NCBI GenBank assembly: GCA_002943765.1
Contig: PQWQ01000002.1
Span: forward strand, 5,022,001 to 5,086,000
DNA from: Psoroptes ovis
Taxonomy: Eukaryota; Arthropoda; Arachnida; Sarcoptiformes; Psoroptidae
DNA length: 64,000 bases
Direction: 5' to 3'
The translations under genes and the position numbers were made by a program. This document shows positions 1 to 14,200 of the stretch, in pieces; the first letter of the stretch is position 1; each line of letters starts with the position of its first letter. The notes below the pieces were generated by a model that ran no database searches, was not told the DNA's origin, and saw nothing but the letters and a program-made list of their open reading frames with translations.

Positions 1-14
1 CGGTTGATTTATAC

Positions 15-3000
15 CTTAATCAAGATCTTGTCAACAAAGATAACCCTTTGTTTTGCCGAATCAAAGGTACATTGAACATGAAATTGGTTTTGCCAATTCT
101 GGTTCTGAACGCATGTCACAACCATGATATTCATATGACATAAATATGAGAAAACATGACAAAAAAACTCACATTTCACAGGTTGTGACTTACAGTTAAA
201 TTCCTCAAATAAACATAAATAAATAAATCAAATATTTTTTTTCATTCATATCAAACGAAAATGGAATTTCAGACAAAAAAGAAAAAAAGAAAAGAATTGG
301 ATATTTACATTGACAATAATCATAATATTGACAATAATAACAAAAGGTTTACACTTTTTGTATTTTATTTATTTATTCTCTATTTTTTCTTTGTTCATGG
401 ACAAATTCTTTTCAAACAATGACAACATCAACATGTTTTTTATGTGTTCGTCATTCATTATGTTTTATTTATTTATTTATTTTCATTTTTTTGTAAAAAT
501 ATTTATTTTCAATTCAATTGTAAATAATAAATAAATATTCACAAAGGTACATATGGATTTCTTCTCCTTTTTTTGATGAAATCAATTGAATTCCTAAATT
601 TATTCTGTTCACTGAACACTTTGTATTGCTTTGAATTCTTTTTTTTTTTTTTTTTGAAACCTTTTGAATCTAGCCTTTGGATGCCATGTTTGATTTATTA
701 TCATTATTCTTTTTCTTGTTCAAAAATTTATTCAAAAATTTTTCAAATGCAAATATTTACGAAGAAAACAAAAATCTGCCCTAAAAAATCTTCAAATGAA
801 TCATAATGAATTTCAAAAAAAGAGAGAATCTTGATACGAAAAAATTGATCTTGTTTTTCCGTTTTTCACTATTGATTTTCAATTATTCAATGCTTTATTT
901 GTCTTTTTTTTGTGGTTATGTCTGGGTACTATTGTTGTTGTTGTCAAAGAGACTTGACAATAAGACATGAAGCAATCCTTTTTTTCTTTTCTCACTCTCA
1001 ATTCTTTGAAATTCAAATGAATTTTTCTTCAATTTTAAAAATTTTACATAAAACTTACATTTTCATAGTCCTTGTTTATTTGTTCGTCAATAGATGGTGG
1101 CTCGGCACTCGTTTCCGATTCCTAATTGGTTTTTCATTGGGAAGATTTTAAATGGGAAAAAAATTCAGGTTTTAAAAAAAAGGTTCACTTGTTTTCAGGT
1201 TGATAAAAATAAAATTTTCATTTACATTAATCAATGTTAGAAAACGTATTTCATCACAAAACCAACGATATTGTTCACCCATTGTTGATATACGTTGTAA
1301 AAATTCCAATAATTCATGACGAAAATCTATTTGTTGAAAATCAGCTGGACAAATATTGATCCAATCAATTATTAATTTCATAATTGCTTTATGTACATTT
1401 GGCATTATCCATTCATTATTATTGATATTATTACTGATATTATTATTATTATTATTGCTGAATATAACTTGTCCAGTTGAACCTGATCTTGAATTATTTC
1501 GGGTTGAAAGTGTGGTACGAAATGTACAATTACTGCCACATCCACATGAAATAGGACTATCATTATTGGTGTTGTTACTGTTTAGATTTTTTAATGAATG
1601 TTTTGTTGCTGTTGTTGTTAAATTTAGTTGATCTTGATAATCGTTTTTTTTGCATAAAACACAAAAAAAACAAGAGATAACGATAAAAGTATTTAAGGAA
1701 GAAAGAAAAATTTACATTATTCAAATGAATATAAGAAAAATAATTTAAAATTTGAAAGAAAAAAGAAAAGAAAAAACAATTACTGAAATTAAATATTTGA
1801 TTATTATTACAACGAATGTCGATAACGTTAGCAGCGGCAGCAGCAGAAGCAGCAGCAGCAGCAGCTGGAGAAATGTTTGAATTTTTACATTTTAATGATA
1901 ATTGTGAACCATTTGATGGATTTAGTTGATTTTTTTCTTGATGTTGTTGCTGTTGTTGTTGTTGTTGCTGCTGTTGAATAATTGAATTATTTGGCAAATG
2001 AATTAAAATATTATTATTTTCAATAGTTATCATTCTAGGAAAACTACATGATCTTTGCCTTTTGTATGGATGTATACCTACATTTTCGTATGCATCTCTC
2101 AATAATACATTTGAATTATCAGGAATATTTTGATTCAATGTTTCACAAATTGTTGTTGTTGGTGATTTTGGTAAATTTTGTAATTCACGTTGAAATGATA
2201 ATATGTATGCTTCTTCATTACCATCAAAATTTTCAATTGAATTATTTTGATTCAAATTATTACTATTGTTATTATTATTATTATTATTATTTGCATCGAT
2301 CGACGATGCATTTTGATTTTTATATAATTGCTGTTTAGATGTTGATGAATGTTGTTGATAATTATGTGCATGATGATGATGAAGGAATGATGAATCGAAT
2401 TCATTCGTGTGTGATTGCAATTGTTGTTCGACTAATGATGATCGTTGTATTGATGATCTTTGTATTGATAATCTGTGTGCAGTTGAAGGACTATTATTAC
2501 GGCTTATCATGCTTGTCGAAAAACATTCTGACAATGGATTCTTTGCTAATGTTGCTGCCATACCCATTGTAAACGAATTCTGTGGTGCTAATCGATAATT
2601 ATCTAGAAGACCTGGATTTTTTTAAATATTCATATTCCATACATAAAATATTTATATTAATGATAAAAAATGGGAATGAAAAATATTTCAAAAAAAATTG
2701 GAAAGACCAACCTTTTGCTGACATTCGCCTTTCTAAATCGATTCGATTAGGCGATAAACTAAAATTGGAACAATGAAAATCGATATTTTGTTTGAGATTC
2801 GAGAAATTAAAATTACTAGCATTAGAATTAGCTCGTGAACGATTATATTCATATGAACTGGCTGCCGAAGAAGCAACACTGGCACGAGATTGCCATGTCC
2901 ATGAGATTGCACCAAACATACGATGTTGAAGTACTCTTAATAAAATAATCGGTTGTAAAGTCATCGGTAATGTTGATAAATAAAAAAAGCAATTCGGATA

Positions 3001-6000
3001 ATTTGTGTTATGATGATCCGTTATCAAACCAGAAGGCATATCAACTTGTATTGCTGGCGGCTCCATATTATTTTGAAAACTATCTGCTAAACAATTCATT
3101 GTTATATCATCATTCAATATATCTAAACATACACTATCATCACCATTTATCAATTTATCCTATTCAAAAAAAAAAAAAAATTTACAGAAGAAAAGAAAAA
3201 AAAATTCAAATCAGACATTTTTGAAAAAAAAAAATTACATTTTTCTTGAATAAAAAAAAAATTCTAATAAATTATATGAAATGATAAATGAAATGTACTT
3301 CAATTTTTTTTATTAAATCAACAACAATATTTTCCACTGAACAACCTATTAAAACATGTGGAAATGTTTCTGAAAAGACGACGCTTGGAGCAATCGATGT
3401 TTCTATTATAAAACTATCTTCATTTGAATTATTCGATGGTGAATTGCAACTTAGATCATCTATTTTTGCATAAAAAAAGAAAATAATGGAAATAAAATTT
3501 TTCATGAAAATGATAGTTTATTGTATGAATAAATAAAAAAAAAATTCAAACAAATCTATACCCATCAAATCAAATAGATAAACTTTATTTCGTAGTCTTT
3601 TTTCAAGACCCAAATAAACCATAATACGAGCAGCTTGATGCTTGACGAATTTTGCATATTTTGTACTATGATTTGTATAGAACCATTCATCTGATGGTAA
3701 TATTAATTGCATCAATGCATCGGCAATATTTGAATCGATCAAACATTTATGATTGCTTGGATTAATGGATATATTTGCTAGTGTTTGCAATATAAGACAA
3801 ATTAATTGAGGATCATTTGTTGAATCGATTGATGATATTAAAACTTTTAATGGTCCATTTTCGATCAAACGTTTTTGTGCATCATCATTTTGACTTGTAT
3901 ATAATATTGCACGTGCAGACAATATTTGCAAACAATGATATAGACAATTTTGATTTCTATTTATAACATGAATAATTTTAAACTTTTAATATCATCTATT
4001 ATTTAAGAAAAAAATCTATTCTAATGCAATCAAAAAGAGAGAGGAAGGAAGAAAGAGAAATAGCATCATTTTACCTTTTACTTGGTACACATAGCTGTTT
4101 TGATTCGGAAAAACGTTTATGTAATGTTATTGCATTATTCAATACATTCAACAATAAATCTAGCCCATTTTGTGATAAAATTGTTAAAAATGTTTGAACA
4201 TTAAATGAACATTTATTTTTACAAAAATTTTTCATTTCTTTATTGTTGTTGTTTGATTTTTGTTTTGAATATTGTTGTTGATTATTATCGTCATCAACAT
4301 TTCTATATTTTCCATCTTCATCATCATCACCATCATCAACTTTTTTGGTCGCTGTTTTCATCATTACATTTTTATCACTATAATTGTTTGTTTTAGGTGA
4401 TGAATGTACACTTTTAACCCAGTGAATCAAATTTTTCTTATCATGACTAATAAAACAAAAAACAAAACAAAACAAAAAAATTAAAATTGCTTTTTTTAAA
4501 ATTTTATTTCGATAATTTGATAAAAATCTTTTTAGAAATGAAAAAATTTCATAGAAAATTGACTAAAACAAGAAAAAAAAATTCAGATAGTAAAACCATA
4601 AAAATGCTTACTTGGAACATTTTTCATTATTTATGATTGAATCAATTTTATTATTGTTATTGCTTTGTGATGCTTTTGTTACCACCAATTTATTATTGCT
4701 ATCATTGCTATGATTTTTGAAATTTTTCAATGTTCGTTGAAATCTTTGCGTAAAATTTAATTGTATGGCTTTTGATTGTTCATTCGCAATAATTTTCTTA
4801 TTGTTATTCATATTCATGTTATCGATGTCAATATCGTCATCAATGACAATTGATTCATCATTATTATGAGCATTATTTGGATAATTATCATCGTCATTTA
4901 TTAAATAATAATCATTATTATGACGATCAAATGATAGATTATTATTTTTTAAATTTATTGTTTCAAAATAAACAAATGTATCGATAATTTTATTTATAAT
5001 CAATAATGATGTATATTGAAATGTTTGACCATTTTTCAAACAATAAAATACACAATCAATCAGATTACATAATAGTAATGATAATTGTTGTTGTAATTGA
5101 AAAATTTGATAATGATTTTGATCGAATGAATCATTTTTATTGTTATCATCATCATCATCTTCATCATTCAAACGATCATAGGTTTTATCACTATTCATTT
5201 GATTTGATATTGATTTTTTCTCTGAGAGGAAATTATCGATGATTGTCTGAGTTTTTTTTCGGTTATTCAAAAAATGTTAATTGAAATCGAAAATAAAACA
5301 AAACAAACACTTACTTTGAATAATCTTCGCAATAATTTTGATAAATTTTCATGTAATATTGTCACAATATTTTGATTTTCATTCAATCCAACGATTTCAG
5401 GCAGATATTTTTGCAAACAATCCAAAATTTTCGGTACACACTCGATATTTTTGGCCATATTCAATAGTATTTCCATTGATTCATTTAATTTTTTTATTTT
5501 CGTTTCTTCATTTGTATTTTGATCAGTATTTAAATCATTGTAATCATTATCTATGAATTTTATTTAATTATAAACCCAATTATTCAATAAATAAAAGAAA
5601 ACAAATTCACCTTGAGTGGTAGCTCGATTCAATAATGCTCTGACAATTTTCAATTGATTTTTTGGTGTTTCTTCACCACTTCGACGTCTTCCAAACAAGT
5701 ATTTAGCACCGAAACCCGTATATTGATTATGTTGATGTGTTTGTTGATTATTACGATTATAATTGCTATTATTATTATTATCATTATTATTATTATTATG
5801 GTTATCAGTATCACAAGATAATTGTAATGTTGATTGAGACAACTTTGATTTGATTTGGGGAATTGAAAAAAATAATTCAAAAATCTTTGAACAAATAAAA
5901 TTTTATTGCTTACATTATGAAATGTTTTCAATGAAGAATTTCTATCACATTGTGAATCGACTGCAAAACTTCGTTTATGTGTGACTGTTGATGAACCAGA

Positions 6001-8217
6001 TGATAAAATTGGTAAGAATTGTGTTGAATTTGATGTGGCACTATCAACTAAACATTTACGTATATTAGGCACAGTTTTTGGCTGATGATCCATCGGTGAC
6101 GATATTTGATCATCATCTAATGTGTATGAAAATTCCTTACTATCCGATTTTTGTTTAGTCAATACTGTGAATGGATGAAATGAATGATTTTTCTTTTTAG
6201 ATGCTTCAATCTTTGCATTGATATTTGTATAAGAATCGGTGCTATTATCTTTATGAAAAAGACGTCTCGATGTTGACGCTAGATTATTCACAGTTTTTGC
6301 TGATATTGTTTTTGAATGTTTCCGTTTATTTATGATATATGAAATAGAATTACGTTTACTTTCATAGAAAATTGGCCTCAGCAAAAGCTGTTCAAATGAT
6401 TCATCAATTATATTCTTTTGCATTTGAATTATTTCTTTAGCAAAAGCTTCATCAACTAAATCGATTGGCGCAATGTTTTGATTGTTTTTAATTTTCAATT
6501 TAGCACCCGAATAAATAAGTAATCGTAAACAAGCTCGTGAAACATGTTGTTGACATAAACATAAATGTAATGGTGTAACACCATAATTGTCCATAATATT
6601 CACATCAGCACCAAATGATAATAATTCACGCAAAATAATTGAATTATTCAATGCAATAGCTAAATATATTGGCGGCAATGTGAATAATTTTTCACGATTA
6701 TATTCTTCATCATATGTAATTATTGTTCCATTGTCTGAATTAATATGTACTGCTTTTTTATCAACATTCATGTCTGACCGTAATTGTATTATTTTGGCAC
6801 TTTTCATTGATGATCGACGACTATTATTATGATTATTAATTTGATCACCATTCAATGAATTAGATTGTATTGATTGAAATGATGATGGTAATTTGGCTGA
6901 GGTTGTTGTTGTTGCCGTTGTTGTCGCTGCTGTTCCTGCTGTTGTTTTGCCAATAAAATTTGGATTCAACAATAATGGCAAATTTGCTGAACGTATTGAT
7001 GGTGAACGATTGATCAATGGTTCACAACTTGATGATTGTATATGTTTGAAATTTCTATAAAATAAATTATCATAATCATCGATATCAATTTCATTATTAT
7101 CACCATCATCATCATCATTATTATCAAAATGATTTGAGTGACGCTGATTTTGACTAGAATTTTTCCTAAAATCATTCAAATCAATCAAATTATTTTGTTT
7201 CAATAAATATAAGCAGACATCATAGGAATTATTTTCAATTGATAAATGTAATGAATTTAAAAATATTTTTGGAATATTATTTTTTACATTATTATCATTA
7301 TTATTATCAGTATTATCATCAATCGATATCGATTGACAATGTGAATAATTTTGTCCGTGATCAACAGCAATTTGTGTTTTCAAAATTGGTTTAGTAATTT
7401 TATTTTCATTATTTATTAATGATTCAGATTTATCTATTGATTCATTTTTCATATGATCATTATTTAAATCATATATTTCGAAAATTTTCGACACTAATTT
7501 CACATCATTATTGCGTATTGCTTCCTCTAATAATTGTTCTGAATCATTTTTAATATCAACCAGTGATGATGTACGACTATAATTATCATTATTATTATTG
7601 CATGATCCTGATATGGATAATATTGATTGTGTATGCGGAATATAATTGAAACCTTTTAAAATTAAAATAATTAAAATGTTTGATTTATTATAGTGAATGA
7701 TTAAAAAGAAGCAATTATTATAATTACCTGCATTAACACTTAATGTTGATGAAAATTGCAGTTTACCATTTTTTAATCGTTGTTTTTGTTTATGGTCATT
7801 GGAAGACTTTTTATTATTTTTATTATCATTACTATTAATGATAGGATTAACTAATGATACGGACAATTCAGGTGGGCGATCATGATTGTAATGATTATCA
7901 TAATGATTGTTGTTGGCAATATTTATTGATTTATATTCTTCCATAGATTTTGTTATTTTAATTTTTGATAATGGAGATTTATCATTATTCGAAATATTTT
8001 GATTTGCATTCATTTTGCAATAATTTTTAATGGAAAAATTTAAATTTAAAAATTGAAACAACAAATTATCAATTTGAAAATTATTCAATAAATTCAATTG
8101 TTGATAATAATAATTATTGATTGTTTCATCAAAAATGCTGCATATATCAACATTTATAAATTTTTGTTCGTTCAATAATTGATGATACATTGGTTGAACA
8201 ATATTGGTGATATTCAT
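15..8217 (-). CDS. Large ankyrin- and armadillo-like repeat protein, 13 exons, 3' part off the left edge
   Basis: I do not recognise the family. Exons (high to low): 8217-7728, 7652-5914, 5842-5611, 5550-5315, 5246-4612, 4446-4075, 3956-3562, 3459-3299, 3159-2712, 2611-1784, 1632-1226, 1121-1059, 104-15. All have GT-AG ends and matching phases, giving 2,032 residues before the window ends. The start ATG has an in-frame TAG directly upstream. Residues 1-480 are Asn-rich; ankyrin-like helices lie near 290-320 and 485-560, including a GADVN...G.TPLH repeat. Residues 800-1370 are helical and armadillo-like; the clearest block is 1236-1366. Residues 1571-1846 are low complexity, with poly-Asn, an 11-Gln run and two Ala runs. 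Residues 1890-1981 are a helical segment faintly like a RasGEF N-terminal module, which I do not trust. It is probably a cytoplasmic scaffold or regulator (inference). The weakest join is the 1632 acceptor. Confidence 0.83.
7653..7727 (-). other. 75-nt in-frame intron (exitron-like)
   Basis: Between exons 1 and 2 of the ankyrin/armadillo gene lies a stretch with a GTAATT donor and an AAAAG acceptor. It is a multiple of three and holds no stop, so retention would insert 25 mostly hydrophobic residues. The acceptor has a poor pyrimidine tract, so it may be coding in some or all transcripts. Confidence 0.5.
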
Positions 8218-11200
8218 CTAACATGAGTTTCAAGATAACAAGAAATAAATAAAAAAAAACAATAAATTATAAAAGTTGATGAAAAATGAATAAATAAATA
8301 CAAATTATTGTTGGTAATATTTCATTTTGATAATAAAAATTTTCAATCTAATTTCAATTTTAATCTAAATTTCATTTTGAAACAAAATGAAATGAATTTT
8401 TTTTTGTTCCATTTGACAAATCGATTGATATTGATTGAAGAGAAAATATTTTTATTGAATTTTTCATTCACTATCTCGCCCTTTCTCTCACTTTTTTTTT
8501 GTAATCCAAAAAGAAATATATTCAATTTCATTATCTTCGAATTGGGAAGAATATCAATATCTCATATTCACATCTCATTATCAAAACGACCGAGAGAAAA
8601 AAAAAAGAAGAGTGATGAAAACTATTACCAAAACCGATATTAACAACAGCAATTTGTTATCAAATTCAAATTCAATGCAATGCAATGCAATATCCACCGA
8701 AAATTTCCAAAAAAAAAGAATTTATTTATTTGTCTTTTTTTCTTTCTTCATTTCTATTGAATTTTTGTTTTTTTTTATTCTTTACCAAAATTCACAGCCA
8801 GAAAAAAAAATTTTAAAATATTTCTGCATAAAAAATGAATTGAAATCGATTTCAATGACAATATAATAAAATATAAAAATTCAATTTTTTTCGGGGTTGT
8901 TTTTTTCGTTTTTTTTCTTTCAAAATTCATTTTCTAAATTTGAATATCATATTTACATTCATTTGACCATTTTTTTTTTGTCTTCATAAATTTCCATTAT
9001 TGGAAAATGATTATTCTCTCTCTCTCTCTGCAACCAACCCGAAGAAAATAATGTCATTTTTTTCCCAAAATTTATTTTACTACTTGGTTTACTTATTATT
9101 TTGAGCAAATTCATCGCTGAAATTGATTGAAATTTTCAAATATATATTGGAAAAATTTTTTTTAAAAATTTTCAATTATTATTATTATTATCAAAATATA
9201 TGGCATTGTTTTTGTTCATTTTTTTTTTTTTTTTTTTTGTCTGCCAACGAATAAGTATAGGTAAGAAAACTTTTAGGTTTTGATATTTTCTTTTATTTTT
9301 TAATCGAAAATATTAAGAGGAAAAAGAAAATTCGAAGAACTTGAAGTGAAATTTTCATATTTTTTTACCAATATTTTTCATACATTATTCAATATTATTT
9401 CTTTCCTCTTTAATATCATAGCGTGATTAAAGGTAGTTAGTTTTAAATTCATATTAATATGTATATGAAATATTGTACATATTGTTATGCGAATATTATC
9501 AAAAAAAAAAATGAGATCAAATATAAAATTCAGATATAAATGTGTTTTATTATTATTGTTATTATGATTTTAGGTACTTTATTCTGTTCAATATTCCATT
9601 ATTTTTATTGATATAAACATATAAAATGTATTGAAATATTATTATTTTTGAATTCCTTTTCCATTCTTTGTAGATCAAAAGTTTAGCAGGGAAAAAAAAA
9701 TATGAATATATTTTACTCTTCGGTGTAATATACCAAAATAATTTACAAAATACTCAACTCAAAATTTTCAGTATTCCCCTCTAGAAATGTGGATTTTTTT
9801 CTTCGGTACATTTTACAATGGAAAAATGAATGTACATTTGCACTTCGATTATTGCTATTCATTATTTATTTTTTTTCATATTGAAGAATATCTATTTTAA
9901 ATGTGTTATGTACACAATGTTAATATTATATACAAACACCAGTATATCACAAGTTTTATGAATTTTTCAATCATCATCCTTTTTCTTCTTAATCGAAAGA
10001 ATTATCGCAAAAAAGAAATTATGAATGAATGATTATCGAGAAAAAAAATATCATCAACTTTGTTTAAATTGGAATTTTCTCTTTCTCTATGATTATTATC
10101 GATGATGTTGACAAATAGATTGTGAAAATAGCATTGAAAAAAAATGCTCTTAGAGAATCAAATCCATTTTCATGTTTGATTTGCTGTTTTTTCAGTTTTT
10201 TTTTCCTTTCTCTTTCACTGACTCTCACAATTAGAATCATTTTATCATTATTTTTTTTTTAAAACGAAATTCATTTACATAAAATTAATGAAAATGAATA
10301 TGACGAATACGAATGAATGAATAAGGAATTAGAAATGGGAATTTTTTTTTTTTTTAGTTTTATTTTCCAATTTCATTTTCTTCAAGTTTTATATACGAAG
10401 AGAATGAATTTTTAAGAATGAATTCGATTCATGTTAATTCATTATTTAATAATTCTTATTCGAGAATTTTGTTCTATTTTTTTTTTCGTCTATTTATCCA
10501 ATTCAATCCCTGGCTTAATCAAGATATTAGTATTATTATTATTATGATTATTTGACAAAACAAAGAGAAAAAAAGAATAAAAACATTGAATCGAAATGAA
10601 AATAATTGGAAATTAATTTTTTAAATGAAAAATTTCAACCTTGATTTGCATATTCATTTAAATAATATAATTTATTCAATTCAGATAGCAATCGATTGCA
10701 TAATAATCGAATAGAATAGTGACAACAAAAAATAAGAAAAAAAATACTAATATTTCTAACACCTAAGGTATTTTTTTTTCTTTGCGTTTTTTCAAATAAA
10801 GAATTAAGGGCATGTACAACAACAAAAATGACAAATGTGACTGAAAGAAAAAAATAAAAATAAAATCATTATCAATGTATCACTGCATTTGACAGATTTG
10901 ATCTCTCTCATTCTCCTCTATCTTGTATATGGTACTTAGAAATCTTACATGCGTGGCTTATACTCTTGAAATCAAAGATGCTTATTATAAATGATAAACA
11001 TGAAGATTTAATAGCCTTACCTTTCTCTAAAAAAAATAAGAAAAAATAGATATTTGAATTAATAAATTCAATGAATAAATAATTGATGGTGATTTTATTA
11101 TTTTTGACAAATTATTTATAATTTTCAAATTATTGTAGAGAAAAATATACAGTACACAAAGGCAAAATGTCCTTTGAAAGCAGAAAATAAAATTATCGTT

Positions 11201-14200
11201 GACCAAAATTGGATTCTTGTTTACCGAATTGAATAGAACTTTGCAAATTCATTGATTTTGATTGTTTTATTCATGTTTCAAATCAATGGAAAATGCCAGA
11301 TCAATTTTCATTGAATAACATATATTAATTTTTGACATTAATTTTCATTATTCACTATGATCAATTTCAATTTTGAAATTCCTGAATCTATTTTTAGGTT
11401 AAATTTTCCCTCAAAGTTTGAAGTACCATTTTTCTAGCTGTAAAGAATCGATCGAATATTATGAAATATGTAATTGGAATGTTTATTTCTGACTTTTTTT
11501 TTCTGGCAAAAGTTTTAAAATAAAATTTCTTGAATTGTCAGAATAACTTTCATACTTTAATCATGCTACTCGAAACCTGCTTTAACTATATCATTTTCTC
11601 CACATGTATTAATTGTTTTCCCAAGAGCCGAAAACAATATTCTTTAGAATATTATGAGAAAAAAAAACGACAAAAATTCTACATAATTTATTGAAATGAT
11701 ATTTTCTATTTTCTATTGAATATGACCAAACAAAAAAAAAAAAAAAAAAAAAAAGAATAAAAGAAAGCAGTCCATCAATATTTCATTGAAGAGGATTTCA
11801 TTATTTATATTTTTTTGTTTGTTTTCATTTTAAATATTTGATGGATTCATTCATTTTGATTATATTCTCAATCTATTTTGCAAAATCTATGATGAGAAAG
11901 ACGAAAAAATAAAAAAATAAAAATAATCAACGACACAATATTTCTATTCAATTAATGTAAATAAATATTTATTTATTTTTTCGTTGGATTTATTTAATAA
12001 TTTACTCATTTTTCTTTTATTATTCAAAGGAAAAAAATATCTAAATAAATTAATACAGTTCAAATAGGAGAAAAATAAAAATAAAATAAAATAAAATAAT
12101 AATTCTCTTAAGGGCATTATGGATTATGTATGTATTTTTTTTTTCTGTTTGTTTGTTACATGTACAATAATTTCTTTTGCTTCTTTTCGTTTTCGATATA
12201 TGGGAAAAAAATTGATACAAAAGTCATAAAAAAAACAAAAATAAATAAATAAATTGAAAAATAGATCACTAGAATAATTGAAAAAAGAAATAAATTTTCA
12301 AAATATCAAAAACAGAAAAAAAATAATTCAAATTTGAAATGATATATGAGTTCACATATAGAGAAGAAGAAGACACAAAAAACAATCAGAAATAATCATA
12401 AAAACAGAGAAAAACAATAATCATTACAAAATAACGGTTTCCATGCAAATTTTTGTATTTGTATTTGTTTTTTGTTGTTGTTGTTATAAGTCAAAAAACG
12501 AACAATTCTACTATGATAAAATCATTTATCGATTCAAAAATTTGATCTACATTTTCACATACAATGTTTGTTTTACTCGGGCAAACACACACTTGAATAC
12601 AATACAATACAATCAATCAAATTTAATCTTTAAAAATACATAAAAAATGAATACATAAGAATAGCATGATTTTTCTTCCATTCATTTCTAACTAATAAAA
12701 GTGTGAAAAAGTATTATCATTGTTTCTGATCATATTGAAAAGATAAGATTGTTTTAACACACGTATTGTTTCATATATTTGTATTTTCTCTGTTTTTTTT
12801 TATTGAAAGCTATTTATTCCCTAGTTTATTCATTGATTCATTCATTCATTCATTGATTCAAAGTTAAATGATTAATCATATTTTCGATTAAGTTATGTAA
12901 TTTTATTCAATAATTTTTGTTTATTCACATTTATGATTTACTTATTCAAGTGAAATATTGAAGAAATTAAATAGAATAGAATAGAATAGATAGAATGGAA
13001 CAAAACAAAAAAAAATCCATCACTTTTTGGAGGTTATATCAATTATATCGAGGTTTTTCTCTTTTTCCAGTGAAATAATATTATGAGTTTTTCTCCCCAC
13101 TCTATTCATTTGCCCAAAGAATTTCAATTTATTATTATTAATCTAATAACTACCATCATGTCAATGTCGATATATATAAAACAAACAATGATTATAATTG
13201 AATAATTAACAAAACAGAGGAGCAAAAGAAGAAAAAAAAACGATAAAAAAATTGACATAAATTTTTCAAGCTAATTTGAGTGTTTTGTTTGTTTGTTTGT
13301 TTGTGTTTGTTTGTTTGATTATATGGTAAATAATATTGAATAAACATGGAATATATATTCAGTGGTAAATGAATTTTTTTTCTCTCTCTCTTTCTCTTTG
13401 AATTTGATAAATTCGGTTATGTGTTATTCATTATCTCGAAGTTATTGTCTAAGTATCTTGGCAACCATTATCATATTTGAAAATTGTTAAAAATGATAAT
13501 AATAATAAAATGAAAAAGAAAGTAAATGACAAGTAAATTAAATTTTCTTCTGAAAAAAAATACATTAACTGAATAAAAAAAAAATTGAAATGAAAATTTC
13601 ATTTTCTTCAAAAATAAAAAGAGCAAAAATTCCTCACATCAACCAAAAGATTCCAGTTACTAGATCATCATCATCATTATCATCAATACTATTTATGGTA
13701 TAGAGATAAATTATCAATTTTGATCATTTTTTCACTATTTCAAATAAATCAATCAAATTTACTAATAATAATAATAAGTAATGATCATGATGATGATGAT
13801 GATAATAAATGGATAATTTCATAAGAATTTATTGATTATTATCAACAGACAAATACAAACAGCAACAACAACAACAACAAAAAATTGGAATAAAATAATG
13901 AATTCATTACATCTGGTTATAACAATAATATTGATAATAATAATAATGAAACACAAATAACTTAATAAATAAATGATTATTGAAAAAAAAAATATGAAAT
14001 AGATCAATTTTTCTTTCCTCATATCTAAATATCATTATCATCATTATCAGTATGATATATCAAATCGATGATAATCGATATTCAATTTAAGTATCCAATA
14101 ATCAATAATCAATAGTATTTTATCAATATTTTTTTTCATTTTTTTTGAAATTTCATTTCATTTCATTCGTATTTATTTATCTATTTATTTCTATTATTTA

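Noticed and set aside
1890..1981. These are residue numbers, not bases: RasGEF N-terminal-like segment in the ankyrin/armadillo protein (bases about 1226-1500)
   Set aside because: Only a loose helical resemblance (WINICPADF ... LLEFL); no catalytic RasGEF domain is visible before the window ends, so no GEF function is claimed.
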